64,000 nt of DNA. Source: Pseudoxanthomonas sp. J31 (lineage in GTDB: Bacteria; Pseudomonadota; Gammaproteobacteria; Xanthomonadales; Xanthomonadaceae). The position numbers and the translations under genes are program-made. Below are positions 56,245-64,000 of this stretch, piece after piece (the stretch's first letter is position 1; each line of letters opens with the position of its first letter). Location: the NCBI RefSeq assembly GCF_000510725.1, contig NZ_AZNZ01000014.1, positions 1 to 64,000 of the forward strand. The letters are read 5' to 3'. Under the pieces are notes generated by a model. It saw nothing but the letters and a program-made list of their open reading frames with translations, was not told the origin of the DNA and searched no databases.

Positions 56245-57678
56245 ATGCTGCTCATGCCAATCAGGTCGGAAACCAGTGCCCCACCTCGGACGGCGAGCAA
56301 GTTCACGGCCGCCATCGGTGCACTGATACGAATCGCGGATCCGCTGATCCTCGTCGGCGGTGCGCTGCTGGCGTACCGCATCCGCTTCGGTACCTGGCAC
56401 TTGCAGAAGGACTACGTCAGCCTGGTGGTGATCACCACGCTGTTCGGCCTGCTGATCTTCGGGTCCTCCTCCCTCTACCGCAGCTGGCGTGGCCGCGGCC
56501 TTGGCGCCGAGCTGATGCACCTGGGGGTGTGCTGGCTGCTGATCTGCACCGGGGTTCTGTTCTACACGACCCTGATCCAGATGATCGGCGAACTGTCGCG
56601 GCTGTGGCTGGGCGCCTGGTTCGGCCTTAGCCTGGCCGGCGCCGCCTCCATCCGCATCGTGTTGCGCGGCTGCGCCTCGTGGGCCCGTGCACGCGGTATG
56701 GACCTGCGTACCGCCGTGATCGTGGGTGGCAACCCGGATGCACAGCGCATCGTCGACACGCTGCATCGCAATCCCTGGATGGGCATCAAGGTTGTCGGCT
56801 GGTTTGCCACCAGCGCCGACCGCTGCGCATTGCATGGCATCCGCCCCATGGGCCGGGTGGACCGGCTGGCCGCCTTCGTGGAGGCCCGGCACATCGACCA
56901 GGTCTGGATCGCCCTGCCCATGCGCGAGCAGGGCCAGATCGCCTACGTGCTGCGCCAGCTGGACCACTCGACGGCGGACATCAAGCTGCTGCCCGACCTG
57001 TTCGGCCTGCAGCTGCTGAACCATTCGGTGGAGCAGATTGGCGGCCTTCCGGTGCTGAACCTGCGCTCCAGCCCACTGGATGGCCCGGCCCACCTGATCA
57101 AGGCCACCATGGACAAGGTGCTGGCCTCGCTGATCCTGCTGATGATCTCGCCGCTGATGATCGCGATCGCCATCGGCGTGAAGCTCAGCTCGCCCGGACC
57201 GGTGTTCTTCCGCCAGCTGCGCCACGGCCTGGGCGGCAAGCCCATCGAGGTGTGGAAGTTCCGCAGCATGCGGGTGCACCAGGAGGAAGACGGCAAGGTC
57301 ACCCAGGCGCGCAAGAATGATTCGCGCGTGACGCCGTTCGGTGCCTTCCTGCGCCGCACCAGCCTGGACGAACTCCCCCAGTTCATCAACGTGCTGCAGG
57401 GCTCGATGTCCATCGTCGGCCCGCGCCCGCACGCCATCGCCCATAACGAGCAGTACAAGACCCTGGTGGACCGCTACATGCAGCGGCACCGGGTCAAGCC
57501 CGGCATCACCGGCTGGGCCCAGGTCAACGGCTTGCGCGGGGAAACCGATACCGTCGAGAAGATGGCACGCCGCGTGGAGTACGACCTGTACTACATGCAG
57601 AACTGGTCACCCTGGTTCGATCTGCGGATCATCCTGATGACCGTGTTCAAGGGCTTTGTGAACAAGAACGCGTACTGA
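56245..57678 (+). CDS. Undecaprenyl-phosphate sugar-1-phosphate transferase (GumD/WcaJ type)
   Basis: A 477-residue membrane enzyme that begins repeat-unit assembly by moving a sugar-1-phosphate, usually glucose, onto undecaprenyl phosphate. Four N-terminal helices, a Rossmann-like CoA-binding domain (AVIVGGNPDAQRIVDTL), a fifth helix (about 278-300) and the C-terminal bacterial sugar transferase domain are present. The last has EVWKFRSMRVHQEEDGK, LRRTSLDELPQFINVLQGSMSIVGPRPH and RHRVKPGITGWAQVNGLRG. The family is PHPT-type; the sugar is not certain. Confidence 0.93.
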   Translation: MLLMPIRSETSAPPRTASKFTAAIGALIRIADPLILVGGALLAYRIRFGTWHLQKDYVSLVVITTLFGLLIFGSSSLYRSWRGRGLGAELMHLGVCWLLICTGVLFYTTLIQMIGELSRLWLGAWFGLSLAGAASIRIVLRGCASWARARGMDLRTAVIVGGNPDAQRIVDTLHRNPWMGIKVVGWFATSADRCALHGIRPMGRVDRLAAFVEARHIDQVWIALPMREQGQIAYVLRQLDHSTADIKLLPDLFGLQLLNHSVEQIGGLPVLNLRSSPLDGPAHLIKATMDKVLASLILLMISPLMIAIAIGVKLSSPGPVFFRQLRHGLGGKPIEVWKFRSMRVHQEEDGKVTQARKNDSRVTPFGAFLRRTSLDELPQFINVLQGSMSIVGPRPHAIAHNEQYKTLVDRYMQRHRVKPGITGWAQVNGLRGETDTVEKMARRVEYDLYYMQNWSPWFDLRIILMTVFKGFVNKNAY

Positions 57679-57717
57679 GCCGACGTCGTTCCGAGTCGTC
57701 GTTACAAGGAGTGTCTG

Positions 57718-58884
57718 ATGAAGATTGCTGTTGCCGGCACGGGCTATGTCGGCCTGTCCAACGCTGTCCTTTTTGCGCAGAACCACAGCGTTGTAGCACT
57801 GGATATCGATCCAAAGCGCGTTGAACTGATCAACGCCCGCAAGTCGCCGATCGAGGACCGGGAGATCGAGGACTACCTCGCCCATCGTCCGCTCGACCTG
57901 AAGGCAACCCTGGACAAGCAGGAGGCGTACGCCGGCGCCGACTTCGTCGTCATCGCCACCCCTACCGACTACGACCCACAGACCAACTACTTCAACACGT
58001 CCTCGGTTGAATCCGTCATTCGGGACGTGAAGGAGATCAACCCGCAGGCGGTGATGGTCATCAAGTCCACCATCCCCGTCGGGTACACAAAGCGCATCCG
58101 TCAAGCGCTGGGAACAGACAACGTCATCTTCTCCCCAGAGTTCCTGCGCGAGGGCCGCGCGCTTTACGACAACCTCCACCCCAGCCGGATCGTGGTTGGG
58201 GAGCGCTCGGAACGCGCGGAACGCTTTGCAGCTTTGCTACAGGAGGGCGCGATCGCGAAAGACGTGCCAGTGCTGTTCACCGACGCAACCGAAGCCGAGG
58301 CGATCAAGCTCTTCGCCAATACCTACCTTGCGATGCGCGTGGCGTACTTCAACGAGCTTGATACATATGCGTGTACCCACGGCCTGGATACCCGCCAAAT
58401 TATCGACGGTGTCTGCCTGGATCCGCGCATTGGCGCGCATTACAACAATCCCAGCTTCGGCTATGGCGGCTACTGCCTGCCTAAGGACACCAAACAGCTT
58501 CTGGCCAACTACCAGGACGTTCCCCAGCATCTGATTCGGGCAATTGTCGACTCCAACCGAACCCGCAAAGATTTCATCGCCGACCAAATCATTGCTCGGA
58601 ACCCGGCAACTGTCGGCATATATCGCCTTGTGATGAAGTCGGGATCCGACAATTTCCGCGCATCCGCCATCCAAGGGATTATGAAACGAATAAAGGCCAA
58701 GGGGATAGAGGTAATTGTCTACGAACCAGTCCTTAAGGAAGCCAACTTCTTTAGATCTCGCGTTGTTAATGACTTGAGAAAATTCAAAGAAGAAGCCGAC
58801 ATCATCGTAGCTAATCGCGTTACTGATGATATCCGGGACGTAGCCGATCGCGTATATAGCCGCGACCTATTCGGCGCCGACTAA
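57718..58884 (+). CDS. ugd: UDP-glucose 6-dehydrogenase
   Basis: A 388-residue enzyme that oxidises UDP-glucose to UDP-glucuronate, supplying an acidic sugar for the polysaccharide. The NAD motif is [15 protein letters not shown], and the catalytic Cys is C253 in [14 protein letters not shown]. The central [11 protein letters not shown] and [16 protein letters not shown] segments and the length match the short E. coli Ugd type. Base composition changes within the gene: the first 900 bases are GC-rich, the last 200 (from about 58680) are near 40 percent GC. Confidence 0.95.
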   Translation: MKIAVAGTGYVGLSNAVLFAQNHSVVALDIDPKRVELINARKSPIEDREIEDYLAHRPLDLKATLDKQEAYAGADFVVIATPTDYDPQTNYFNTSSVESVIRDVKEINPQAVMVIKSTIPVGYTKRIRQALGTDNVIFSPEFLREGRALYDNLHPSRIVVGERSERAERFAALLQEGAIAKDVPVLFTDATEAEAIKLFANTYLAMRVAYFNELDTYACTHGLDTRQIIDGVCLDPRIGAHYNNPSFGYGGYCLPKDTKQLLANYQDVPQHLIRAIVDSNRTRKDFIADQIIARNPATVGIYRLVMKSGSDNFRASAIQGIMKRIKAKGIEVIVYEPVLKEANFFRSRVVNDLRKFKEEADIIVANRVTDDIRDVADRVYSRDLFGAD

Positions 58885-58902
58885 CTCACTTAATCGATCA
58901 AG

Positions 58903-59688
58903 ATGAGTACCCAAGTAACGATCATTCTTCCTTTCTTCAACGCCGAAGAGTTTCTCGAAGAGACTCTCGCGAGCGTGGAAAATCAGACATTTCCCCATTG
59001 GAAAATAATCCTGGTTGATGATGGCTCTATCGACAGATCCCTGGCCATTGCCAAAGAGTTTAAAGATAGAAATTCAGAGCGCACAGTAATCCTGAATTCG
59101 GGCGGAGTAGGCGCTGCGCGCGCAAGAAATATAGCGACCGAAATTGCCACCTCCAAGTATCTAGCCTTTCTCGACGCTGATGACATCTGGCGCCCGGAAA
59201 AACTAGATGTCCAGCTTCGAGAAATGCAAGAGAATGGCTCAGTATTTTCATACACAGCATTCCGAAAGATTACACCCGACGGAGCCATCGGAGATAGGGT
59301 ATTCAGGGTACCGAGCTCGATTGATAAGGCCGCCCTACTAAAGACATGTCCTATTCGCTGCTTCACTGTCATTTACGATCAAGACTCTCTTGGCAAGCTC
59401 TATATGCCAGACGTCAAAATGCGTAATGACTACTTGACATGGTTTACAGCACTTGAGCGGATAGATCTACTACGAAAAGACAGCCTTGTAACGAATCCGA
59501 TAATCGGCATAAATCGCGACCTCGGACTGTATAGAATCCATCCAACCAGTCTGACCGGCAACAAGTTAAAGGCTGCGCGTTACCAGTGGAAGGCATATCG
59601 AGAGAACCTAAATTTACCTATCGATAGCGCGCTTTACAACTTTATGTTTTACGCTTTCTCCGGAATTGCAAATAGACGTAAATTTTAG
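58903..59688 (+). CDS. Family 2 glycosyltransferase
   Basis: A 261-residue GT-A glycosyltransferase. The N-terminal VTIILPFFNAEEFLEETLASVENQTFPHWKIILVDDGS strand-helix pattern and the metal-binding DADD of LAFLDADDIWRPEKL are typical; the donor sugar cannot be read from sequence. It appears full-length, ending 12 bases before the left end of the insertion sequence. Low GC and A-ending codons contrast with upstream genes and suggest acquisition with the rest of the cassette. Confidence 0.88.
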   Translation: MSTQVTIILPFFNAEEFLEETLASVENQTFPHWKIILVDDGSIDRSLAIAKEFKDRNSERTVILNSGGVGAARARNIATEIATSKYLAFLDADDIWRPEKLDVQLREMQENGSVFSYTAFRKITPDGAIGDRVFRVPSSIDKAALLKTCPIRCFTVIYDQDSLGKLYMPDVKMRNDYLTWFTALERIDLLRKDSLVTNPIIGINRDLGLYRIHPTSLTGNKLKAARYQWKAYRENLNLPIDSALYNFMFYAFSGIANRRKF

Positions 59689-59700
59689 ACTGATAAAAAT

Positions 59701-61005
59701 GCCTCTTTTCAATTTCGAGTGGGTAAGCTGGACCTGAGCAGGTACGGGATCGGGTATGACTGACAAGCTGTTTGAGGCTGCCTTGGGGGTCTCTCCGCCG
59801 TGGCAGGTGACGGGCGCGGACTTCGATTTGGCGGCCAAGACGCTCACCATCCGGGTGGACTTCATCGCCGGCAGCCGCTTCGCGCTGGCTGGCGTGGAGG
59901 GCCAGCATCCGGTTCACGACACCGTCGCCAAGCGTTACCGGCACCTGAACTTCTTCCAGCACGAGTGCTTCCTGGAAGTGCGTGTCCCCCGGGTAAAGCT
60001 GCCCGATGGCAGCGTCCGCCAGGTCGATCCGCCGTGGGCCGGCAAGCTCTCGGGCTTCACGCTGCTGTTCGAAGCCCTGGTGCTGCTGCTGTGCCAGCAG
60101 ATGACCTTTGCCGCGGCGGCGCGCCTGGTGGGCGTGAGCCGTCACCGTGTTGCCGCGCTCTGCGAGCGCTATGTGGAGCTCGCCCTGGCGCAAACGGACC
60201 TGTCCGCGGTGCGCGAGCTGGCCATCGACGAGACGTCGCGGGCTCGCGGGCATGATTACATCACGCTCGCCGCAGACGCCACTGAGCGACGCGTGATCGC
60301 CGTGGCGGAGGGCCGCGGCGCCGACTCGATCGCCCAGCTGACAACCGAGCTGCAAAGCCGTCACCGCCCTGCGGAGCAGATCACGTCCGTCAGCATCGAC
60401 ATGTCGCCAGCGTTCATCAGGGGCTGCGCCGAGCACCCGCCCAACGCGCGCGTCACCTTCGACAAGTTCCACGTCATCGGGCACGCCAATGCGGCCGTGG
60501 ACAGGATGCGCCGCATCGAGCAGCGCAGCGACAAGTCCCTCAAGGGGATGCGCTGGTCGCTGCTGAAGAACCGCGCCAGCCTCAAGCCCGAGGCTGCCGC
60601 CGATCTGGATGCCCTGATCGCCAGGATGGCCACTGTGCGCACCGCGCGCGCCTGGGTCTACAAGGAGCAGCTGCGCGAGATCCTCGCGCGCAAGCAGATC
60701 AACGTGGCGCGCGACATGCTCAAGCACTGGTGCACCTGCGTCATGCGTTCCAAGGTCGAACCCATGAAGGAGGTCGCCGCCATGGTCCGTCGCCACCTCG
60801 AGGGCATCGTCGCCTGGGCCCAGACCCGCCAGACCAACGGCTTCCTCGAAGCGCTCAACGGCCTGTTTCAGTCCGCCAAGCGCCGCGCTCGCGGCTTCAC
60901 CCGCTTCACCACTATCAGAACCGTCATCTTCCTGATCGCCGGCAAGCTCGACTTCGCAGTGATCAACCCTCATGCCCGGCAACCCACTTGAAATTCAACA
61001 GAGCC
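59701..61005 (+). mobile_element. ISL3-family insertion sequence, about 1.3 kb
   Basis: Imperfect 31-base terminal inverted repeats bound the element. The left end starts GCCTCTTTTCAATTTC (59701) and the right end, read inward on the other strand from 61005, starts GGCTCTGTTGAATTTC; both continue with AGTGGGT. One transposase gene fills it. The adjacent 8 bases differ (ATAAAAAT on the left, ACGAGTTT on the right), so the usual 8-bp target duplication is not seen. Its GC is like the core genome and unlike the surrounding cassette. Confidence 0.88.
59756..60991 (+). CDS. ISL3-family transposase
   Basis: A 411-residue DDE transposase. The N-terminal zinc-binding region is atypical. An HTH-like segment follows (FAAAARLVGVSRHRVAALCERY), and the catalytic triad is visible as D in ELAIDETSRARGHDYIT, D in VSIDMSPAFIRGC and E in NGFLEALNGLFQSAKRRARGF. 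The FDKFHVIGHANAAVDRMRR segment is an ISL3 hallmark. The reading frame is intact and fills nearly the whole element, so the IS may be active. Confidence 0.93.
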   Translation: MTDKLFEAALGVSPPWQVTGADFDLAAKTLTIRVDFIAGSRFALAGVEGQHPVHDTVAKRYRHLNFFQHECFLEVRVPRVKLPDGSVRQVDPPWAGKLSGFTLLFEALVLLLCQQMTFAAAARLVGVSRHRVAALCERYVELALAQTDLSAVRELAIDETSRARGHDYITLAADATERRVIAVAEGRGADSIAQLTTELQSRHRPAEQITSVSIDMSPAFIRGCAEHPPNARVTFDKFHVIGHANAAVDRMRRIEQRSDKSLKGMRWSLLKNRASLKPEAAADLDALIARMATVRTARAWVYKEQLREILARKQINVARDMLKHWCTCVMRSKVEPMKEVAAMVRRHLEGIVAWAQTRQTNGFLEALNGLFQSAKRRARGFTRFTTIRTVIFLIAGKLDFAVINPHARQPT

Positions 61006-61022
61006 ACGAGTTTTCTATACCA

Positions 61023-61880
61023 ATGCCGAGTCCCAGCGCAACAATCCAGGTTCTATGCCTTGCCTACGGCAACCACGCCGAGGTCTGCGACTACGTCAAT
61101 AGGTTACTTGACGGTCCAGACGGTGATCGCTTGCGAATCGTAGTGACCGACAATACCCCCGGACGCGACACGACCGATCTTTCGTGGGTTGGTGGCCCTG
61201 CAGCACGCGCTCACTCATCTGGTCGACTAGTCATCGTCGGCGATGGGGTTAACCATGGATACTTCGGTGGCTTCCGCAGAGGACTTCGGGAAGCATTTGC
61301 TCGCTGGCCTGATGCTGCGGACTGGACCATATTGAGTAACACCGATCTGTCCATCAGGACAGCCGGATGGATACGAGAACTGGATGGCCTTGCAGTTCAC
61401 AACAGCATTATCGCGCCCAAGGTGATTTCTGGGCTAAGTGGAAAGAACCAGAACCCGATCTACCTTTCTCGCCCGCGCCCCCTCAAGTTCCTAGTCTTGA
61501 GCTGGATCTTCCGATTCGGTTTCTCGACCGCTCTTTACCGGCTCGCAGCCCTCTACAAGGATCGGCTGATCTCTGGGCGCTTGAGAATTCAGAAAGATCC
61601 GGGCGAAGGTCAGGAGATTTATGGGGCTCATGGAAGCTTTATATGCATTCCGAAGTCCTACTTCGACCGAGGGGGGCAGCTTGAGTGCAAGAGCTTCCTC
61701 TACGTTGAAGAAATATGCCTTGCGGAAGAGGCACGGAGACTCGGGATCCCAATTCGTTATAGTGGACTCATCGAAGTGGTGCATGACGAACACGCGTCAA
61801 CCTCGTTCATCCCGCCGCCACATATCCGTCGCTACCTCGCTGAAGCTCACTATTTGGCCTACAGGATTCTGCAGACATGA
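61023..61880 (+). CDS. Family 2 glycosyltransferase, rhamnosyltransferase-like
   Basis: A 285-residue glycosyltransferase. IQVLCLAYGNHAEVCDYVNRLL, the VVTDNTP nucleotide strand, GVNHGYFGGFRRGL, ILSNTDLSI and the later YGAHGSFICIPKSYFDRGG and FLYVEEICLAEEAR match WbbL-like GT2 enzymes, with Asp or Glu at the metal and catalytic positions. The start at 61023 (MPSPSATIQVL) is preferred because the upstream ATG at 60972 lies inside the IS terminal repeat. No Shine-Dalgarno is evident, so expression may have been disturbed by the IS. Its end overlaps the polymerase as ATGA. Confidence 0.82.
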   Translation: MPSPSATIQVLCLAYGNHAEVCDYVNRLLDGPDGDRLRIVVTDNTPGRDTTDLSWVGGPAARAHSSGRLVIVGDGVNHGYFGGFRRGLREAFARWPDAADWTILSNTDLSIRTAGWIRELDGLAVHNSIIAPKVISGLSGKNQNPIYLSRPRPLKFLVLSWIFRFGFSTALYRLAALYKDRLISGRLRIQKDPGEGQEIYGAHGSFICIPKSYFDRGGQLECKSFLYVEEICLAEEARRLGIPIRYSGLIEVVHDEHASTSFIPPPHIRRYLAEAHYLAYRILQT

Positions 61881-63133
61881 TCTTTCTGTGTTTGCTCTTG
61901 CAGCTAGCGACTCTGCTCTTCGCTAAGACGCTACTTCGCTACTGGATGCATCCAGTGCTGGTGCTTGTTCTGCTGTGGACTGTTTTGTCGATGGCAACCG
62001 TCCTATTTGCTCCAGAGTATTACTTCTCAGCTGCTTCGTATGTTGCGATCATTCTGTTTCAGGTCGCTGCAGTAGCCGGGGCCGTGGTTGGATTCGCCGC
62101 CATTCCCCCACGCGTAAATGACACATTGGGGATGACTATCAGAGGCGCCAGGCTCGTTTCATGGGCCTCGCTGTTCATAGGGCTAGTCGGTGCCTCGATC
62201 ATCCTACAGTCCAAGGGCAATACGCTTTCGGTCCTCCTAGATTTTGCCAAGCTAGCAGAGGTAAGTAGAGACTTCTCCGTGGCAAGATATCAAGAAGATT
62301 ATCGAATGCCACTTGCTGCGCGGATCTGCCAGATGTTCGTATTCGCTGCCTGTCTTATCTGCGGTGCGCAGTTTGCAGTTAATAGAAAATCAATGCGTGG
62401 ATTTGAGTTTTTCCTTCCGCTCCTAGCCCTTGTTTCCACTGTTCTCGTACTGACCACTAGGGCGACGTTTATCTATGGAGCGCTTTTCTGGCTATCTGCA
62501 TATCTAGCGGGCCGCTACTTCTGTTCCTCAAGTGCTGCATGGCAGCCATTCACGAAGCGGGGCGCACTTTTTTCGATTTTCGGATCGCTGCTGTTCACAG
62601 CCGGATTCGTCTGGATGCAGATGCTTCGCGGTGGAATTGTTGGGGATATGAGTCGGCTACCCGAAGTCATCGCCCACCTCAAGAAGTGGCCCTTCGGAAG
62701 TCTTGCCGGTTTTAGTGTCTGGTTTGACTCCAAAAATTTTTCGGAACCGACATTTGGCTACTTCTTTCTCACCGGACTGTTCGATCTCGCAGGAATTCGC
62801 GCCCGAGAAACCGGTATATTCTCCGACTACGTAGATATTGGCAATGGCGATATGGCCAATATCTTCACCCTGTTTCGGGTAATTATTGATGATTTCACGT
62901 ACCCAGGTGCAGCACTTTTCATGCTCCTATTGGGATTTGCGTCATCATTTGCAGTGAGCATTACTGTTCGCCGATCAATATTCGGGATCGCACTGTTATC
63001 CGCTATATATCCGCTTGTATTATTTAGCCCGATTGTTGGCTTTTATTCCTATCTAGGCCACGTGGTTGCCGCGGTCTTTTTTGCCGCCTACATGCCCCTC
63101 ATGATGCGGAGGCTCGCGCGAGATGCCTCTTAG
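61877..63133 (+). CDS. Wzy-like oligosaccharide repeat-unit polymerase
   Basis: A 418-residue membrane protein with about 10-12 helices and a large periplasmic loop (about residues 262-335, SRLPEVIAHLKKWPFGSLAGF onward). Such proteins are too variable for motif matching; the assignment rests on topology, the loop, and the position between a glycosyltransferase and a flippase. Wzy joins lipid-linked repeat units in the periplasm. Low GC, as in the rest of the cassette. Confidence 0.78.
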   Translation: MIFLCLLLQLATLLFAKTLLRYWMHPVLVLVLLWTVLSMATVLFAPEYYFSAASYVAIILFQVAAVAGAVVGFAAIPPRVNDTLGMTIRGARLVSWASLFIGLVGASIILQSKGNTLSVLLDFAKLAEVSRDFSVARYQEDYRMPLAARICQMFVFAACLICGAQFAVNRKSMRGFEFFLPLLALVSTVLVLTTRATFIYGALFWLSAYLAGRYFCSSSAAWQPFTKRGALFSIFGSLLFTAGFVWMQMLRGGIVGDMSRLPEVIAHLKKWPFGSLAGFSVWFDSKNFSEPTFGYFFLTGLFDLAGIRARETGIFSDYVDIGNGDMANIFTLFRVIIDDFTYPGAALFMLLLGFASSFAVSITVRRSIFGIALLSAIYPLVLFSPIVGFYSYLGHVVAAVFFAAYMPLMMRRLARDAS

Positions 63134-64000
63134 AGGGCTTAAAAGAGCTCAGGCCATCGGTCTTTTCTACCTGGCTCGGTTGACACCGGGCATCCTCAAT
63201 TTATGCCTAATACTCTCACTATCCGCCAGGCTGCCGCCTGAAAGTTACGGGCTGTTTTCCAGCTGGCTCGCTTTCAGCATGGGGGGCGCATTCCTAGCGT
63301 TCGGGTGGGTTTCGCAGTCTGTCGCACGCCATGCGAACGCTGAGGACGACTACTTACAAGAATCACCAGAATCCTTTGTAGTCGGTGTGATTGCATCAGC
63401 AGCGGCCGCAGCGTTGGTGCTGGCTCCGATATCTTTGTTTGTTCTCCCTGGAACGGGATTTTCCCTCGCGCTTCTGGCGGGACTCTCTATTATTCTCCAC
63501 GGCATCCATGCGGTTATGTCAGCGGCATTGCAGGCTCGGCTCCGATTCACAAAATATATTCTTGTTGAAACGTCTCGCCCTCTGTTCGCGCTAGCCTTCT
63601 GCTTGATTGCCTTGTTCGTTCTAGGGTCAAGTAAAAGTCCTGTCGGTTTCTATGTCGCCGGGCAGGCCGTAGGGATCACTGCAGCCTGTTTCATCATACG
63701 CAAGGCGCTACCAAGATGCGTAGCTGCCATCCGTCGTACTTCAGAGTGGAAAGCGTTACTCCCGCGGCTCAAGGTTCTTTTTGCCTATGGTGCGCCAATC
63801 TCGGTGTGGCTTGGGCTCACTGCCGGGTGGCCAGCCATTGAGAGACGGATCATGGTGGTCCTGACATCTTCCGAGGAAGTTGGCCGCTATGCAGCCGAGT
63901 ACGACATCTCGTTCAGGGCTTTTGTTTTCGTGCTCTTGCCCATCACGTTGTATGTTCAGCCTTTCATCTTCCGTGATTATTCAAACGGTAATCTGGTCAA
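63123..64000 (+). CDS. Wzx-like polysaccharide flippase, cut by the window end
   Basis: An open frame begins with ATG at 63123, overlapping the polymerase stop by 11 bases, and runs without a stop through 64000 (292 codons visible). The product starts MPLRGLKRAQAIGLFYLARL and has repeated hydrophobic helices, including LLAGLSIILHGIHAVMSAALQARL followed by RPLFALAFCLIALFVLG, as in Wzx/MATE-like flippases. It would move the lipid-linked repeat across the inner membrane. The C-terminal part lies outside the window. Confidence 0.8.
   Translation, partial: MPLRGLKRAQAIGLFYLARLTPGILNLCLILSLSARLPPESYGLFSSWLAFSMGGAFLAFGWVSQSVARHANAEDDYLQESPESFVVGVIASAAAAALVLAPISLFVLPGTGFSLALLAGLSIILHGIHAVMSAALQARLRFTKYILVETSRPLFALAFCLIALFVLGSSKSPVGFYVAGQAVGITAACFIIRKALPRCVAAIRRTSEWKALLPRLKVLFAYGAPISVWLGLTAGWPAIERRIMVVLTSSEEVGRYAAEYDISFRAFVFVLLPITLYVQPFIFRDYSNGNLV

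Noticed and set aside
60972-61022. Upstream start for the glycosyltransferase after the IS
   Set aside because: The ATG at 60972 and most of the extension lie in the IS terminal repeat, so the added residues would come from the mobile element.

Overview
The window is GC-rich chromosomal DNA of a gammaproteobacterium, most likely a member of the Xanthomonadaceae (Pseudoxanthomonas, Stenotrophomonas, Luteimonas or Lysobacter type). This is inferred from the high GC with strong third-position bias, an S46 dipeptidyl peptidase, a bioB-bioF-(DUF7079-like)-bioH-bioC operon, a mannoside-utilisation locus with a LacI regulator and a TonB receptor, and a short degenerate CysG. I see no rRNA, tRNA, prophage or CRISPR array.

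Region 1 (1-30200) is housekeeping. It holds a leftward hemH / hydrolase / cysG-like operon, a SYLF lipid-binding protein, tatABC, a BPSS1780-type membrane protein, a glutamine amidotransferase, glyQS, the overlapping outer-membrane assembly pair tamA-tamB, an S46 peptidase, tex, and a divergent CDF-type transporter. Next comes a sulfide-response-like module (AhpD-like protein / ArsR regulator / rhodanese with membrane tail), then GST and mnmG. Between mnmG and a tyrosine-rich lipoprotein lies a 450-base gene-free stretch. It carries what looks like a sigma54-driven small RNA of about 120 nt with a three-way-junction fold and a perfect rho-independent terminator. A PLP dehydratase, a YdcF-family protein and a SnoaL-like protein follow.

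Region 2 (30200-35400) is the leftward biotin operon (bioB, bioF, a DUF7079-like gene, bioH, bioC), divergent from comF. A BirA-type operator lies across the bioB promoter and its right arm runs into the first codons of comF.

Region 3 (35400-46850) is a mannoside-utilisation locus. A LacI-family regulator and a mannose-isomerase-like protein run rightward. A secreted GH2 enzyme with an N-terminal LamG-like domain, a FucP/GlcP-type MFS transporter, a TonB-dependent receptor and a PfkB sugar kinase run leftward. Three copies of a GGTAAC-type palindrome precede the mannose isomerase, the receptor and the GH2 gene and define a probable local regulon.

Region 4 (46900-64000) starts with ubiA and is otherwise a polysaccharide export and synthesis locus. 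BY-kinase wzc and phosphatase wzb run leftward. A divergent operon encodes a small Gly/Pro/Thr-repeat protein, Wza, and homologues of GfcB, GfcC and GfcD (YjbF, YjbG, YjbH), followed by an initiating sugar-phosphate transferase, UDP-glucose dehydrogenase, two glycosyltransferases, a Wzy-like polymerase and a Wzx-like flippase cut by the window edge. An ISL3-family insertion sequence (59701-61005) sits between the glycosyltransferases. From the 3' end of ugd onward GC falls sharply, apart from the IS, as expected of an exchanged serotype-specific cassette. Lower-GC patches also occur inside gfcD and the periplasmic part of wzc.
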